Origin: Opitutaceae bacterium
GTDB taxonomy: Bacteria; Verrucomicrobiota; Verrucomicrobiia; Opitutales; Opitutaceae
Assembly: GCA_005792355.1 (NCBI GenBank)
Contig: SXSC01000025.1
Location: forward strand, 1 to 64,000
Direction: 5' to 3'
Length of the DNA: 64,000 bases
The notes below the pieces were generated by a model. It did not search any database. It had not been told where the DNA came from and saw nothing but the letters and a program-made list of their open reading frames with translations. The position numbers and the translations under genes are program-made. Shown here piece after piece: positions 23,592-33,007 of this stretch; position 1 is the first letter of the stretch, and every line of letters starts with the position of its first letter.

Positions 23592-26500
23592 GTGTCAGAG
23601 CCAATCAAAGCCGTTTTTCTCTCGTACGCTTCCCAGGATGCGGACGCGGCGCGGCGCATCTGCGAGGCCTTGCGTGCCGCTGGTGTGGAGGTGTGGTTCG
23701 ACCAAAATGAGCTCGTGGGCGGCGATGCGTGGGATGCGAAGATCCGGAAACAGATCGCCGAGTGTGCGCTGTTCGTGCCGATCATCTCGGCAAGCACGCA
23801 GGCGCGTGGCGAAGGGTATTTCCGGATCGAGTGGCGGCTGGCGGCTCAGCGCACGCACGCGATGTCTGAACGCGTGGCGTTTCTCCTGCCGGTGGTGATC
23901 GACGAGACCCGCGATGCCGAGGCTGACGTGCCGGCGGAGTTCAAGGCGGTGCAATGGACCCGCCTGCCGGGCGGCGAAAAGGCGGAGAAGATTTGCGCAC
24001 GCGTGAAGAAATTGCTGGGTGGTTCGGAGATAGGTTCGACGGTGGGAAGGGCTTTACGCCCCGACAACGCAGTTCGAGCCACAGAGTCGGGGCGTAGCGC
24101 CCCTCCCGCAGCCGGACATCGGGCGCGCTGGCTGGTGCCGGCACTCATCGGGGCTGTGGTCCTTGGGGCGTTGGCGGTATGGCGCCCGTGGGCGGGACCG
24201 ACGGCGCCGCCTTCACCTGCCGCCGGCGCTCCGGCCACTTCGAAAAAATCCGCCGCGCCGCCTGCCTTGAGCCTGCCGAATGGGCTCTCCGAGGCTCGCC
24301 AACTGGTGGCCAAGGCGTGGGTCCAGTTGAACAAGCCCTGGTTCGGCCGCGCTGAATTGGAGGTCGCCGACGATTTCTGCAGACGGGCCGCCGCGCTGGA
24401 TGGGACCGACGCCGAGGTCTGGGCCGCGTGGTCGCAGGTGGATTCGTGGTATGTCAGTACGAATCTCGACGCCACCCCGGCCCGACGAGAAAGTGCGCGC
24501 ACGAAGGCGGCGCGGGCCCTGCAACTTTCAGCGGAGTCCTACGAGGCACGTCTGGCGCACGCCTGCCATCTCGTACGGGGAGGAGCCAATGACATGGTGT
24601 CACTGTTTCCCGCAGAGGCGGACGCTCTCCTGCGCAAGCTGTTGCAGGAAGCACCCGGGGAGCCGCGCGCTTTGCTGGCGTTCGGCAAGGTGTCGGCCAA
24701 TGCCGGCAAACTCGACGAAGCCCGGACGGCCTACGGCCTGCTGGCGAAGCAGCCCGCCGTCGCCGCCCTGGCGACCAGCGAACTCGGGTGGACGGAATAC
24801 CTGTATGCGGGCGACTACCGGGCGGCCGAACTCGCCGCGGATGCGTCGCTCGTCCGGGAACCGTTCTATGGCAATCTCATCTTGAAGTTTTGTGTCGCTC
24901 TTTGTTGGCGGGGTGATCTCGCACTCGCCAAGGCGACCCTGGATCGAATTCCGGCCACGGATCTGCAGCAGGATGAAGGAGTGTCGATGTCCGCCGGGCT
25001 TCACTATTGGCGACGCGATCCGGAGAGCATGCTCCGCGTCTTGGGCGGCGTTTCGCGCGATTGGCTGCGGTCAAACGATTTCGACGGCCCCAAGGCTTGG
25101 TGGTCCGGGCTGGCTCATCAACTTGCGGGCCGCAACGAGCCCGCCCAGCTCCAGTGGCGGACGGCTTTGATTGTGGTCGAGCGCAGGCTCGCGGAGCAGC
25201 CCGATTCCGCCGAGCTCCTGCGCTGGAAGGGCCGACTCCAGGCCGCAACGGGAGATCTCAAGGGAGCGGAAACCACGCTCCGTCTCGCAGACGGCACAAG
25301 CACCCAACCTTCCCTTTGGTGGTGGTGGTCGATCAGGGATCAAATCCTCCTCGGTAAACGGGACACCGCATTGACGCTGCTGGAGCAGGTCGCCGAGAAA
25401 CGGCCATTCCAAATGAGTCTGGCAACCTGCCAGCTCGATCCGAATTTCGATGCCTTGCGTGACCAGCCGCGTTTCAAGGCCCTGCTCGCCCGCCTGGCCG
25501 CCGATCCGAAGATGTCGCCGAACGCCACCCCGCCTCCCTCCGCGGCGCAGCCGCCTACGGAATTGGCGTCCGCGAAATCCGTCGCCGTGCTGCCGTTCAC
25601 CAACCTCAGTCCCGATCCGGAGAACGCGTTTTTCTGCGAGGGCATGCACGAGGATGTCCTGACGACGCTGGCCAAGATTCGGGAGCTGAAGGTCATCTCG
25701 CGCACGTCGACCCTCCGGTATCGCAATCACACCAAGTCGCTGCGCGAGGTGGCGAGTGAACTCGGGGCGGCGCATGTGCTGGAGGGCTCCGTGCGCCGGG
25801 AGGGCAAGCGCGTGCGCATCAACGTAAAATTAATCAAAGCCGCGACGGATGAACACGTCTGGGGCAATACCATCGACAAGACCCTCGACGACGTTTTTGC
25901 GATCCAAAGCGAAATCGCGCAGGAAATCGCCAAAGCACTCCAGGCGGCCATATCGCCGGTCGAGCGCGCCCGGATCGAGAAGCTCCCGACGCAGAATCAG
26001 GTCGCCTACGATCGTTACCTGCAGGGACGGGATTTGTTCAACAAAGGCACCAAGGCCGACAACGACCGCGCCCGCGCCCTGTTGCGCGAAGCCCTGGCGC
26101 TCGATCCGAAGTTCGCGCTGGCATGGTCGGCGTTGGCCGACACCTACGTGCTGCTCCTGGTCTCCGAAATGGATCCACCGAGCGTCGCGCGGTTGGAGGG
26201 GCGCAAAGCGGTGGAACGGGCCCTCGAGTTGGATCCCAACCTGCCGGAAGCCCATCTTTCCCTGGCGGTGATCATGCTCAATTTCGAATGGGATTGGGAC
26301 CGCGCGGAGCAGCACTTCCGGCGTGCGCTGGAACTGAATGACCGCATCGCCTTGATTCATCATCAATACGGCTGGCTCCTCGTGCTTCGGCGGCGGTTTG
26401 AGGAGGCGAAGGTGCATATGGAGAAAGCCATCGATCTGAATCCGCGGGATCCGTTCTTCGTGCTGGATCTTAGCGCGCCCCTTCGCGCCCTGGGCCGGCG

Positions 26501-26963
26501 GACGGAAGTGCGGGCGCTGGTGGAGAAAGCGATCGCGATCGATCCGGAGTTGGGCTTCGGCTACGCCGTGCGGGGCATGGAGGAGATGCACGCCAAGCGG
26601 TGGGCGCCGGCCCGGGCGGCGCTGGCCAAGGCGCGGGCGATGGACCCGGCGCCGATGGTGCTCGGCTGGTCCGGAGTGGCGGCGGCCGGAGCGGGCACGG
26701 CGGAAGGCCGAGCCGAGGCCCGGGAGATGCTGCAGCAATTGGAGCGCCTGAGCCAAACCCGCTACGTCTCGCCGTTTGATCGGGCCGTGATTCATGCTGC
26801 GCTGAACGAGTTCGACCAGGCCTTCTTCCAACTCGAAAAATGTTACCAGGAACGCAGCGTCTTCATGCTCTATCTCCCCATGGAACATCACCTGGAAAAC
26901 TTGCGCGCCGACCCCCGGTTCGCGGTGCTGTGGGACAAGATGAAATTCAACCTGCCGCGATGA
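23592..26963 (+). CDS. T1: TIR-TM-TolB-like-TPR protein
   Basis: 1123 residues from the GTG at 23592, which aligns with the paralogues' start (MSxxxxAVFLSYASQD); an ATG at 23559 would add 11 residues. Order: TIR domain (about 6-145) with the BB-loop-like FDQNELVGGDAWD and Glu80 in EGYFRIEWRLAAQR; palindromic linker (about 150-172); one membrane helix (about 180-197); a helical, TPR-like middle region (about 240-640); TolB-N/FlgO-like domain (about 661-785, KSVAVLPFTNLS and later VLEGSVRREGKRVRI); C-terminal TPRs (about 800-1030). The TIR end faces the cytoplasm if the helix is inserted with the C-terminus out. Its middle region pairs with T2. Function is unknown; TIR domains often cleave NAD or signal on sensing. 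Confidence 0.88.
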   Translation: MSEPIKAVFLSYASQDADAARRICEALRAAGVEVWFDQNELVGGDAWDAKIRKQIAECALFVPIISASTQARGEGYFRIEWRLAAQRTHAMSERVAFLLPVVIDETRDAEADVPAEFKAVQWTRLPGGEKAEKICARVKKLLGGSEIGSTVGRALRPDNAVRATESGRSAPPAAGHRARWLVPALIGAVVLGALAVWRPWAGPTAPPSPAAGAPATSKKSAAPPALSLPNGLSEARQLVAKAWVQLNKPWFGRAELEVADDFCRRAAALDGTDAEVWAAWSQVDSWYVSTNLDATPARRESARTKAARALQLSAESYEARLAHACHLVRGGANDMVSLFPAEADALLRKLLQEAPGEPRALLAFGKVSANAGKLDEARTAYGLLAKQPAVAALATSELGWTEYLYAGDYRAAELAADASLVREPFYGNLILKFCVALCWRGDLALAKATLDRIPATDLQQDEGVSMSAGLHYWRRDPESMLRVLGGVSRDWLRSNDFDGPKAWWSGLAHQLAGRNEPAQLQWRTALIVVERRLAEQPDSAELLRWKGRLQAATGDLKGAETTLRLADGTSTQPSLWWWWSIRDQILLGKRDTALTLLEQVAEKRPFQMSLATCQLDPNFDALRDQPRFKALLARLAADPKMSPNATPPPSAAQPPTELASAKSVAVLPFTNLSPDPENAFFCEGMHEDVLTTLAKIRELKVISRTSTLRYRNHTKSLREVASELGAAHVLEGSVRREGKRVRINVKLIKAATDEHVWGNTIDKTLDDVFAIQSEIAQEIAKALQAAISPVERARIEKLPTQNQVAYDRYLQGRDLFNKGTKADNDRARALLREALALDPKFALAWSALADTYVLLLVSEMDPPSVARLEGRKAVERALELDPNLPEAHLSLAVIMLNFEWDWDRAEQHFRRALELNDRIALIHHQYGWLLVLRRRFEEAKVHMEKAIDLNPRDPFFVLDLSAPLRALGRRTEVRALVEKAIAIDPELGFGYAVRGMEEMHAKRWAPARAALAKARAMDPAPMVLGWSGVAAAGAGTAEGRAEAREMLQQLERLSQTRYVSPFDRAVIHAALNEFDQAFFQLEKCYQERSVFMLYLPMEHHLENLRADPRFAVLWDKMKFNLPR
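24044..24107. repeat. In-frame palindrome in the T1 TIR-TM linker
   Basis: 22-base arms (24044-24065 and 24086-24107, 19 of 22 paired) around ACGCCCCGAC...GTCGGGGCGT. Lies inside the coding frame, in the disordered linker between the TIR domain and the membrane helix, and is translated without breaking the frame. Confidence 0.7.
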
Positions 26964-26979
26964 GCGCCGGAGATTGCCC

Positions 26980-27072
26980 ATTGCCGAATGCCGATTGCCG
27001 AGTGGGAAAACACTGGGGTGGGATTTTTGGCGCCAGCTGCTTGCGGATGCCTTGCAATCGGCAATCGGCGAT
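26980..27072. repeat. Inverted repeat of GCCGATTGCC units
   Basis: ATTGCCGAATGCCGATTGC (26980-26998) pairs with GCAATCGGCAATCGGCGAT (27054-27072). It directly follows the T1 stop and precedes TIR fragment A; the copies of ATGAGCG flanking it (26960 and 27074) hint that the element inserted at the start of a following TIR gene. Confidence 0.55.
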
Positions 27073-27073
27073 C

Positions 27074-27199
27074 ATGAGCGGAGCGCATCCAGCCGTTTTC
27101 CTGTCCTACGCGACGCAAGACGCGCAGGCGGTGGCGCGCATTTGCGACGACCCCACTGGCGCTGGGGCTGAAGTGTCGCTCGATCCGCGCGCTCAGACG
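27074..27199 (+). pseudogene. TIR fragment A
   Basis: Starts MSGAHPAVFLSYATQDAQAV, the paralogues' N-terminal signature, then DPTGAGAEVSLDPRAQ, a decayed form of the GVEVWFDQ region, after which similarity is lost. The open frame continues by chance antisense to the amidohydrolase gene. The TIR core, including the catalytic-glutamate region, is missing, so it is a dead 5' remnant. Confidence 0.7.
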
Positions 27200-27385
27200 T
27201 GGAGCGTGATCGCGAGGCGGTTTATTTCCACGAAATCATGGTCAAGGAAGGCGGATTCGAGCCGGCTGAGATTCGGCGCCAGCAGGTGCCAGAGTTCGTC
27301 GTTGGAAATATTGCCGGTGGAAATCAACCGCAACTTTGGCGGCAATCGTCGCAGCCAGGAGCGTCGCTCGCCGTCGCTTCTCCGT

Positions 27386-28501
27386 TCACACGCGCATCGT
27401 CAGTCGCTCCCAGTTGCCGTGCGCCATCTTGGCCTTCTCGGCCTCGGACAACGGCGCCTGCGCGATGAATTGCCGGGCGCCCCCGGGCGGCACTGTGACG
27501 AAGGGATCATCCGCGGAGAACATGATGCGGTCGGCGCCCATCAACTCGATCGCTTGCGGCAGAAATCCGCCGGTGAACATGCCGCTCGGCGTCACGTAAA
27601 AGTTGTGGCGAAAATAGTCCGGGATGGTCCGCGCCAGCCTTCCCGGCGTGGCCCGCGCGACCCCGTCGAGCCGATCCATGTACGGAACGACGGTTTCGCC
27701 CCAGTGCCCGAGAATGATCTGAAGCTCGGGCAGGCGATCCAGGATTCCCGAAAGAATCAGGCGTACCGCTTCGATGCCGGTTTCGACATGCCAGCCGAAC
27801 CCGGGGCCGGCAAAGCGGGTTTCGGCCGCGGGTCCGCCGAGGCGTCCTTCGGGGTTCGCATAATAGGCATCGCGGACCGGCTTGGCCGGCAGTTGCGGAT
27901 GAAGGTAGACGGGAACGCGGAGCTTGGCCGCCGCTTCGAAAATGGGGACGAAGTCAGGATGATCGAGGTGCCGATCGAGCGAGCGGCCGTTGACGAGCCA
28001 GCCCTTGCAGCCGAGCTCCTCCACGGAGCGTTTCAGTTCGGCGACCGACTCGGCCGCGGGTGCGGTGGTGGGCAGGGTGGCAAAAAGTTGGAAGCGCTTG
28101 GGGTGCGCCGCGACCGCCCGGGCTCCGGCATCGTTGCTCGCCCGCGCGAGGGTAATTGCTGTTGCTGGATCAAAAACCTGGGTGCCGGGAGTGGTTAGCG
28201 AGAGGACCTGGACATCCACGCCCATGGCGTCCATCCGCGCCAGCCGCGGTTCGGCCAGGTCTTCCAGCTTCTGCGCCAAGGCATCCCGATGAAACAGAAT
28301 GCCGCCCTTGATCTCGGGCGAAAGACGTCCCCACGCATCGGATACCGCCGCCAGGCTGTAGTGCTCCTCGAGGGCGATGATCTTCAGTTTGGGATCCCCC
28401 GCGCCGGCAGCGGAGGGTTGGGCGGGCGCGCGGCCGGGAGCGCTCGTGCTCCCGAGGGCGCCGACGGCGGCAAGTTGGAGCAGTTCTCGACGGGAGATCA
28501 T
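27386..28501 (-). CDS. Secreted amidohydrolase (amidohydrolase_2 / ACMSD-type)
   Basis: 371 residues. The N-terminus MISRRELLQLAAVGALG has a twin-arginine pattern followed by a hydrophobic stretch, suggesting Tat export. The body is a TIM-barrel metal-dependent hydrolase of the COG2159 group: LEEHY near the start in place of the usual HxH, GILDRLPELQIILGHWGE, DYFRHNFYVTPSG and SADDPFVTV with the metal-site aspartate, ending HGNWERLT. Such enzymes include gamma-resorcylate and aminocarboxymuconate decarboxylases; the exact substrate is unclear. The ATG at 28501 is used. It sits between T1 and T2, on the opposite strand to the TIR genes. Confidence 0.85.
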   Translation of the reverse strand: MISRRELLQLAAVGALGSTSAPGRAPAQPSAAGAGDPKLKIIALEEHYSLAAVSDAWGRLSPEIKGGILFHRDALAQKLEDLAEPRLARMDAMGVDVQVLSLTTPGTQVFDPATAITLARASNDAGARAVAAHPKRFQLFATLPTTAPAAESVAELKRSVEELGCKGWLVNGRSLDRHLDHPDFVPIFEAAAKLRVPVYLHPQLPAKPVRDAYYANPEGRLGGPAAETRFAGPGFGWHVETGIEAVRLILSGILDRLPELQIILGHWGETVVPYMDRLDGVARATPGRLARTIPDYFRHNFYVTPSGMFTGGFLPQAIELMGADRIMFSADDPFVTVPPGGARQFIAQAPLSEAEKAKMAHGNWERLTMRV

Positions 28502-28991
28502 GGAGGAAATGTTCGGTCCCGGAAACCAGGTGGGGTAGGTGGGGAGCGGGGAACGCAATCCTAACCATGAAGTGACTCCAAGCCCGGAATCCGCACGCTC
28601 GTTCGCTTTGGGTGTTACTCCAAACCGACAGAGCCGTCCTCCGCCGTCTCTGCGGTGCCAAACTCCGTGGGCCGCAAAGAGGCACCGGCGGCGCAAAAAG
28701 GACTGGATTGGTTCTTGCGCCTTCTTGCGGCCACAGCCTTGGCTCCCGGCTTCCAGCCCAGGAGTTGCCCACGGAATCCATGGAAGCGGCCTCAATCCCA
28801 GCCAAGGCCTTTGGCCGAAAAAAACGTAAGAGGACGAAGAAACGAGCCAGCCCTCGCGCCTCCGCGGCGGCTTTGGCCGCCAAGCCAATCCTCGCCCGGC
28901 CCTATCCGCCCCTTTTCGTTTTTTTCGGCCGTTCTTCCGAGGCTTGGTCTTCTTCCTGCATACGCGGTGCACCGGAGGCTATCAGGGGAAC
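28502..28991. other. Gene-free region between the amidohydrolase and TIR fragment B
   Basis: Divergent intergenic space. It holds dispersed-looking strings such as TTCTTGCGCCTTCTTGCGG and GCTTTGGCCGCCAAGCC (a short palindrome), and no credible gene. The TATGCACTCGCCA box (28992) starts just after it. Confidence 0.4.
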
Positions 28992-29004
28992 TATGCACTC
29001 GCCA
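28992..29004 (+). promoter_or_regulatory. TATGCACTCGCCA box upstream of TIR fragment B and T2
   Basis: Second copy of the box. It is followed by GTCTTGTTTTCAGCGT (29011-29026), which also follows the box at 39601 before T4. It is 63 bases upstream of fragment B, and T2 lies downstream of that fragment. Confidence 0.5.
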
Positions 29005-29066
29005 GCACGGGGTCTTGTTTTCAGCGTTCAGTCGCGCACACCCGCCTCCTGCGATCGTCCCTTTTC

Positions 29067-29156
29067 ATGCCCGCGTCCTCCCACCAGGCCGTCTTTCTGT
29101 GTTGCGCGTCCCAAGACGCGGCGGTTGCGCCTGTCCGGAGGTTAAGAGTCGTGTGA
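29067..29156 (+). pseudogene. TIR fragment B
   Basis: A 29-codon reading frame MPASSHQAVFLCCASQDAAV, then stop (29154-29156). The DNA before and after closely matches the T4 upstream region and start codons, so it is a truncated copy of a T4-like gene. T2 begins 75 bases later with its own intact TIR domain. Confidence 0.75.
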
Positions 29157-29172
29157 CGGCTTCGCGTCACAC
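29151..29172. repeat. Hairpin between TIR fragment B and T2
   Basis: GTGTGACG (29151-29158) pairs perfectly with CGTCACAC (29165-29172) around GCTTCG. The stop codon of fragment B lies in the left arm. No T-run, so it is more likely an RNA structure or a repeat than a terminator. Confidence 0.5.
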
Positions 29173-29230
29173 AACTCTCCGGGTCAGACGTCAGAGGCCG
29201 GAGGTCAGCTCAAGGCACCGGAGGTGTGCG

Positions 29231-32200
29231 ATGAGCGCGTCGGATCGGGCCGTCTTCTTGAGTTACGCTTCGCAGGACGCTGAAGCAGCCAAGCGGATAT
29301 GCGACGCGTTGAGATCGGCGGGCGTCGAGGTGTGGTTTGACCAGAGCGAGCTGGTCGGCGGCGACGCATGGGATGCGAAGATCCGGAAGCAGATTGCGGA
29401 GTGCGCGCTCTTCGTGCCGATCATCTCGGCCAACACGCAGGCGAGGGGCGAGGGGTATTTTCGGATCGAGTGGCGGCTGGCGGCGCAGCGCACCCACGCG
29501 ATGGCAGAGGACCAGGCGTTTTTGCTCCCGGTGGTGATCGACGCGACGACCGATGCGGCGGCGCGCGTGCCGAGCGAGTTCAAGGCGGTGCAGTGGTCCC
29601 GGCTTCGCCCTGCGGGCTACGCCGGGCAGGCCCGGCAGGGTGAAGAGAGGCGCGACGAGGCGATTGAAGCATTCTGCGGACGCGTTGGGAAACTGCTCGG
29701 TGGTAGCGCGGGGCTTCAGCCCGCGCTCGAAACGCCTGAGCGCGGGCTGAAGTCCCGCGCTACGCCGGAGCCGCGCCGCCGCGTGCCGGTGGCGGTTGGG
29801 ATCGCCGCGGCGGTGCTGCTCGTTGGCGCCGGTCTGTGGCTGACGCGTCCCGCCGCAGTGCCAACCCCGGACCTAAGGCGGAACGCCTTAGCCCCGACTC
29901 CTGCCGCCGCGTCGCCTGCCCTGAGCCCGTCGAACAAGCTTTCCGAAGCCCGCCAGCTGGTGGCCCAGGCTTGGATGCAGATGAACAAGAACGGCCGGGG
30001 CCGCGCGGATTTGGAGGTGGCCGACAGTCTCTGCAAGCGCGCACACGACTTGGATCCGAATGATGCCGGCGTCTGGGCGGCGTGGTCGCAGGTGGATTCG
30101 CTGTATGTGCGGGGCAATTTCGACGCCACGCCGGCCCGCCGCGAAAATGCGCGGGCGAAGGCCGCCCGGGCGTTGCGTCTGGCCCCGCAATCCTATGAGG
30201 CTCGCCTGGCGCAAGCCTGCTATCTCTTGCGGGGAGGTAACGAGGGACAGGCTCCGGTTTTTCCCGCGGAGGTGGAAAATCTGCTGCGCCAGCTCTTGCG
30301 GGAACAGCCGAACGAGCCGCGCGCGTTGGCGGCGCTCGCCATTTTGGCGAACAGCAACGGCAATCCCGACGAAGCCCGGACGTTAGTCCGACAGCTAACC
30401 TATGATCCCGTTTTCGGGACCGAGGCATGGACCCAGCTCGGGTGGACCGAATTCCTGTACGCGGCCGATTACCGGGCGGCCGAACTTGCCGCGGAGGCCT
30501 CGCTCGCGCGGGAGCGTTACACGGGTAATCTTCTGCTGTGGCTCTACCTCGCGCTCTACTGGCGGGGCGATCTGGAGCTCGCCAAGGCAACCCTGGAACA
30601 AATTCCGGCCGCGGGGCAGCAGGAGGATGTTGGGATGACGGCTGCCGCGCTGGTCCATTATTGGCGACGCGACGCCGACGCCATGCTCCGCGTGGTCGGC
30701 GGCTTTCCGCGTGATTGGGTGCAGTCGAACCCGTTCGATGGCCCCAAGGCGTGGTGGGGCGGACTGGCCCATCAACTTGCGGGCCGTCCCGAGCCGGCCC
30801 AGTTGCAGTGGCGCACGGCGTTGAGCGTCGTCGAGCGCAAGCTGGCGGAGCAGCCGGATGCCGCCGTGCTCCTCCGGTGGAAGGCCCGATTGCTGGCCAT
30901 CATGGGTGACCGGCGGGGAGCGGAAACCGTGCTGCAACTCGCCCATGGCCCGAATCCCCTCTGGGCCGAAATCGCCTACGTGGTCCCAGATCAAATCCGC
31001 CTCGGCAACTTCGACGCCGCCCTCTCGTTGCTCGAGCAGCGGGTGGAGCAGCGGGCAACGCACATCACCCTGGCGAGATTTCAGCGCGATCCCAGCTTCG
31101 ATGGCTTGCGCGACCAACCCCGCTTCCAAGCCCTGCTCGCCCGCCTCGCCGCCGACCCACGGACCTCGCCCCACGCTCCCACACCGCCTTCCACCCGAGC
31201 GGACAGCTCCGCTGTCCCGTCCTCCGTCTCGTCCCCCGTCTCGTCCCCCGTCTCGTCCCCCGTAGGCTTGGCGAATGGGGAAGGCTTGGCGAAGGGGGAA
31301 GGCCTGGCGAAGGCGGAAGCCAAATCCGCCCCGGCGGACCCGTCCTCCGTAGTCCCGGCGAAGGAGGACAAGTCCGTCGCCGTGCTGCCGTTCAGAAATC
31401 TCAGCAACGACCCGGAGCAGGACTATTTTTCCGACGGGCTCACCGAGGAGGTGCTCGGGGCGCTGCGGCGCGAGCGCGATCTGATCGTGCCGGGCAACAC
31501 CTCATGTTTTTCGTTCAAGGGCAAAAACGTCGCCCTGACGGAAATCGCCCGGTTCCTCAACGTCGCTCGCCTCGTCGAGGGCAGCGTGCAGCGCGTCGGC
31601 AGTCGCGTGCGCATCCGCGTGACGCTCGCGCGGCCCGCCGACAATTCCAGCGAGGACCTCGGCACGATTACAAAGGAACTCACCGACATCTTTGCGTTGC
31701 AGGACGAGGTCGCCCGTGCCGTCGTCGCGAAACTCACCCGCCGCGCCACCACGGCGCCGGTGGCCGGGCTGACGAAGAATCCCGCGGCCTACGACGCCTA
31801 CCTGCGCGGCCGGGCCGTGCAGGCGCGGGGATTCTTTTCGGTTCCTGCAGCCATCAAGCAGCTCGAGCAGGCGGTGGCGCTCGATCCTGATTTTGCGCTG
31901 GCTTTGGTGTCACTGGCGGAGGCGAAAGTATTTCGCTATGCTGCGAATAGCGACCGCAGTCCGGAACTGGCCGATGAAGCCCGCCGCCTGATCGACCGGG
32001 CGCTGGAGCGGCAACCGAACTTTCCTGAGGCGCTGGTCCAACGGGCCAACTGGGAGCGGCACGTGAAATCGGATTACGCGGCGGCGCAGCGCGATCTCGC
32101 CCGCGCGGAAGCCTTGCAGCCGGCCACGGTGGAGTTGCGAAATATTCAGGCCTTTGTCGCGCGTGACCTCGGGCAATGGGACGAGGCGTTTCGTTTTTCA

Positions 32201-33007
32201 CGGGAAATGGTGCAGATCGATCCGAACAACGTCGAATATATGGTAGGCCATGCGACGGACATTTTCTGGCGCAAAGGCCGCTTTGCCGAGGCCGACCGAC
32301 TGCTCGCGCGGTCCGAAGAGCTGCAAGAGAAAATTTTTTCCCATCGGGTCACGCTGCGCCTGATCTGGCGGGGACCGGAGGCCGCGCTGCGGCTGTTCAA
32401 CCGCGCGGCGGCCGATTCGCCGGAGAGGAATATGCAGCGCATCGACTTGCTGCTGGCCCTGGATCGCCCGCAGGAGGCTCGCGCCCTCGCCACCGAAAAA
32501 GCGAGCGACCTGTTACCCGGGGTGACGGACGGCCTGGTATTTCCCGCGTTGCACGGCGCGTCGCTCAGCCGATTGCTCGCCCTCGGACACAAAGAGGCGG
32601 CCCGTCGTCTGGCGGAAGAGATTAGCGCCTGGGCGGCGAAGGAACTCGCACGGGGCAATCGCGCGACGTCGCCGCAATCCTTGTTCATCCGGGCTGAGCT
32701 CGTCCTGGGACGTCGCGACGCGGCCGTCGCCGCGTTGGAGCAATGGCGGCGGGAATATCAGTTGGTGCAAAACCACTATCAGCGTATGGTCCGGGGATGG
32801 CACCTCGCCTCGGTGTGCGCCCTGCTCGGCCAGGTGGAGCTGGCGATTGAGCTGCTGCGCGAGTATGCGGCGAGCGGTCTCCATTTTCCCAGCAGCCTGC
32901 GCTACAATCCCGATTTCGCGCTGGTTAGGAACGATCCACGTTTTCAGGAATTGACACGGCAGCAGGAGGCGTGGGCGAAGGCGCAGCCGGACCCGGTGGA
33001 TCTATGA
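29231..33007 (+). CDS. T2: TIR-TM-TolB-like-TPR protein
   Basis: 1258 residues, the longest paralogue. TIR domain (about 6-155, Glu80 in EGYFRIEWRLAAQR) contains an extra 11 residues at its end. Then a palindromic linker, membrane helix (about 184-203), a second palindromic segment giving PDLRRNA, and a helical middle region like T1's. Tandem repeats follow (SSPV, then GLANGEGLAKGEG) just before the TolB-N-like domain (about 713-835, DKSVAVLPFRNLSNDPEQDYF). C-terminal TPRs run to about 1240. ATG at 29231. It shares its ATGA stop with T3, so the two are coupled. The TolB-like domain here is divergent (GNTSCFSFKGKNVAL). Confidence 0.9.
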   Translation: MSASDRAVFLSYASQDAEAAKRICDALRSAGVEVWFDQSELVGGDAWDAKIRKQIAECALFVPIISANTQARGEGYFRIEWRLAAQRTHAMAEDQAFLLPVVIDATTDAAARVPSEFKAVQWSRLRPAGYAGQARQGEERRDEAIEAFCGRVGKLLGGSAGLQPALETPERGLKSRATPEPRRRVPVAVGIAAAVLLVGAGLWLTRPAAVPTPDLRRNALAPTPAAASPALSPSNKLSEARQLVAQAWMQMNKNGRGRADLEVADSLCKRAHDLDPNDAGVWAAWSQVDSLYVRGNFDATPARRENARAKAARALRLAPQSYEARLAQACYLLRGGNEGQAPVFPAEVENLLRQLLREQPNEPRALAALAILANSNGNPDEARTLVRQLTYDPVFGTEAWTQLGWTEFLYAADYRAAELAAEASLARERYTGNLLLWLYLALYWRGDLELAKATLEQIPAAGQQEDVGMTAAALVHYWRRDADAMLRVVGGFPRDWVQSNPFDGPKAWWGGLAHQLAGRPEPAQLQWRTALSVVERKLAEQPDAAVLLRWKARLLAIMGDRRGAETVLQLAHGPNPLWAEIAYVVPDQIRLGNFDAALSLLEQRVEQRATHITLARFQRDPSFDGLRDQPRFQALLARLAADPRTSPHAPTPPSTRADSSAVPSSVSSPVSSPVSSPVGLANGEGLAKGEGLAKAEAKSAPADPSSVVPAKEDKSVAVLPFRNLSNDPEQDYFSDGLTEEVLGALRRERDLIVPGNTSCFSFKGKNVALTEIARFLNVARLVEGSVQRVGSRVRIRVTLARPADNSSEDLGTITKELTDIFALQDEVARAVVAKLTRRATTAPVAGLTKNPAAYDAYLRGRAVQARGFFSVPAAIKQLEQAVALDPDFALALVSLAEAKVFRYAANSDRSPELADEARRLIDRALERQPNFPEALVQRANWERHVKSDYAAAQRDLARAEALQPATVELRNIQAFVARDLGQWDEAFRFSREMVQIDPNNVEYMVGHATDIFWRKGRFAEADRLLARSEELQEKIFSHRVTLRLIWRGPEAALRLFNRAAADSPERNMQRIDLLLALDRPQEARALATEKASDLLPGVTDGLVFPALHGASLSRLLALGHKEAARRLAEEISAWAAKELARGNRATSPQSLFIRAELVLGRRDAAVAALEQWRREYQLVQNHYQRMVRGWHLASVCALLGQVELAIELLREYAASGLHFPSSLRYNPDFALVRNDPRFQELTRQQEAWAKAQPDPVDL
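29604..29636. repeat. 28-bp insert in the T2 TIR end with 5-bp duplication
   Basis: CCGGC occurs on both sides (29599-29603 and 29632-29636) of a 28-base segment starting TTCGCC and ending CTACGCCGGGCAGGC. A related segment, flanked by a different 5-bp duplication, is found at the same place in T4. Insert plus duplication is 33 bases, so the frame is kept. Confidence 0.65.
29703..29763. repeat. In-frame palindrome in the T2 TIR-TM linker
   Basis: 26-base arms, 29703-29728 and 29738-29763, with one mismatch (GTAGCGCGGG.CTTCAGCCCGC type). It belongs to a different sequence family from those in T3, T5 and T6 but at the equivalent protein position. Confidence 0.8.
29836..29895. repeat. Degenerate palindrome after the T2 membrane helix
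   Basis: Arms at 29836-29858 and 29873-29895 are a decayed version of the GTGGCTGAGGCG family seen at the same position in T4 and T8. It encodes the PDLRRNA stretch. Confidence 0.55.
31220..31318 (+). repeat. Tandem repeats before the T2 TolB-like domain
   Basis: Three and a half 12-base units (TCCCCCGTCTCG type, 31220-31263), then three 18-base units (GGCTTGGCGAAGGGGGAA type, 31265-31318). Both unit lengths are multiples of three. They encode SSPV and GLAKGE repeats in a flexible linker. Confidence 0.8.

Noticed and set aside
29151-29172. Terminator before T2
   Set aside because: Strong stem but no T-run, and T2 must be transcribed from upstream or within; a terminator there is not supported.
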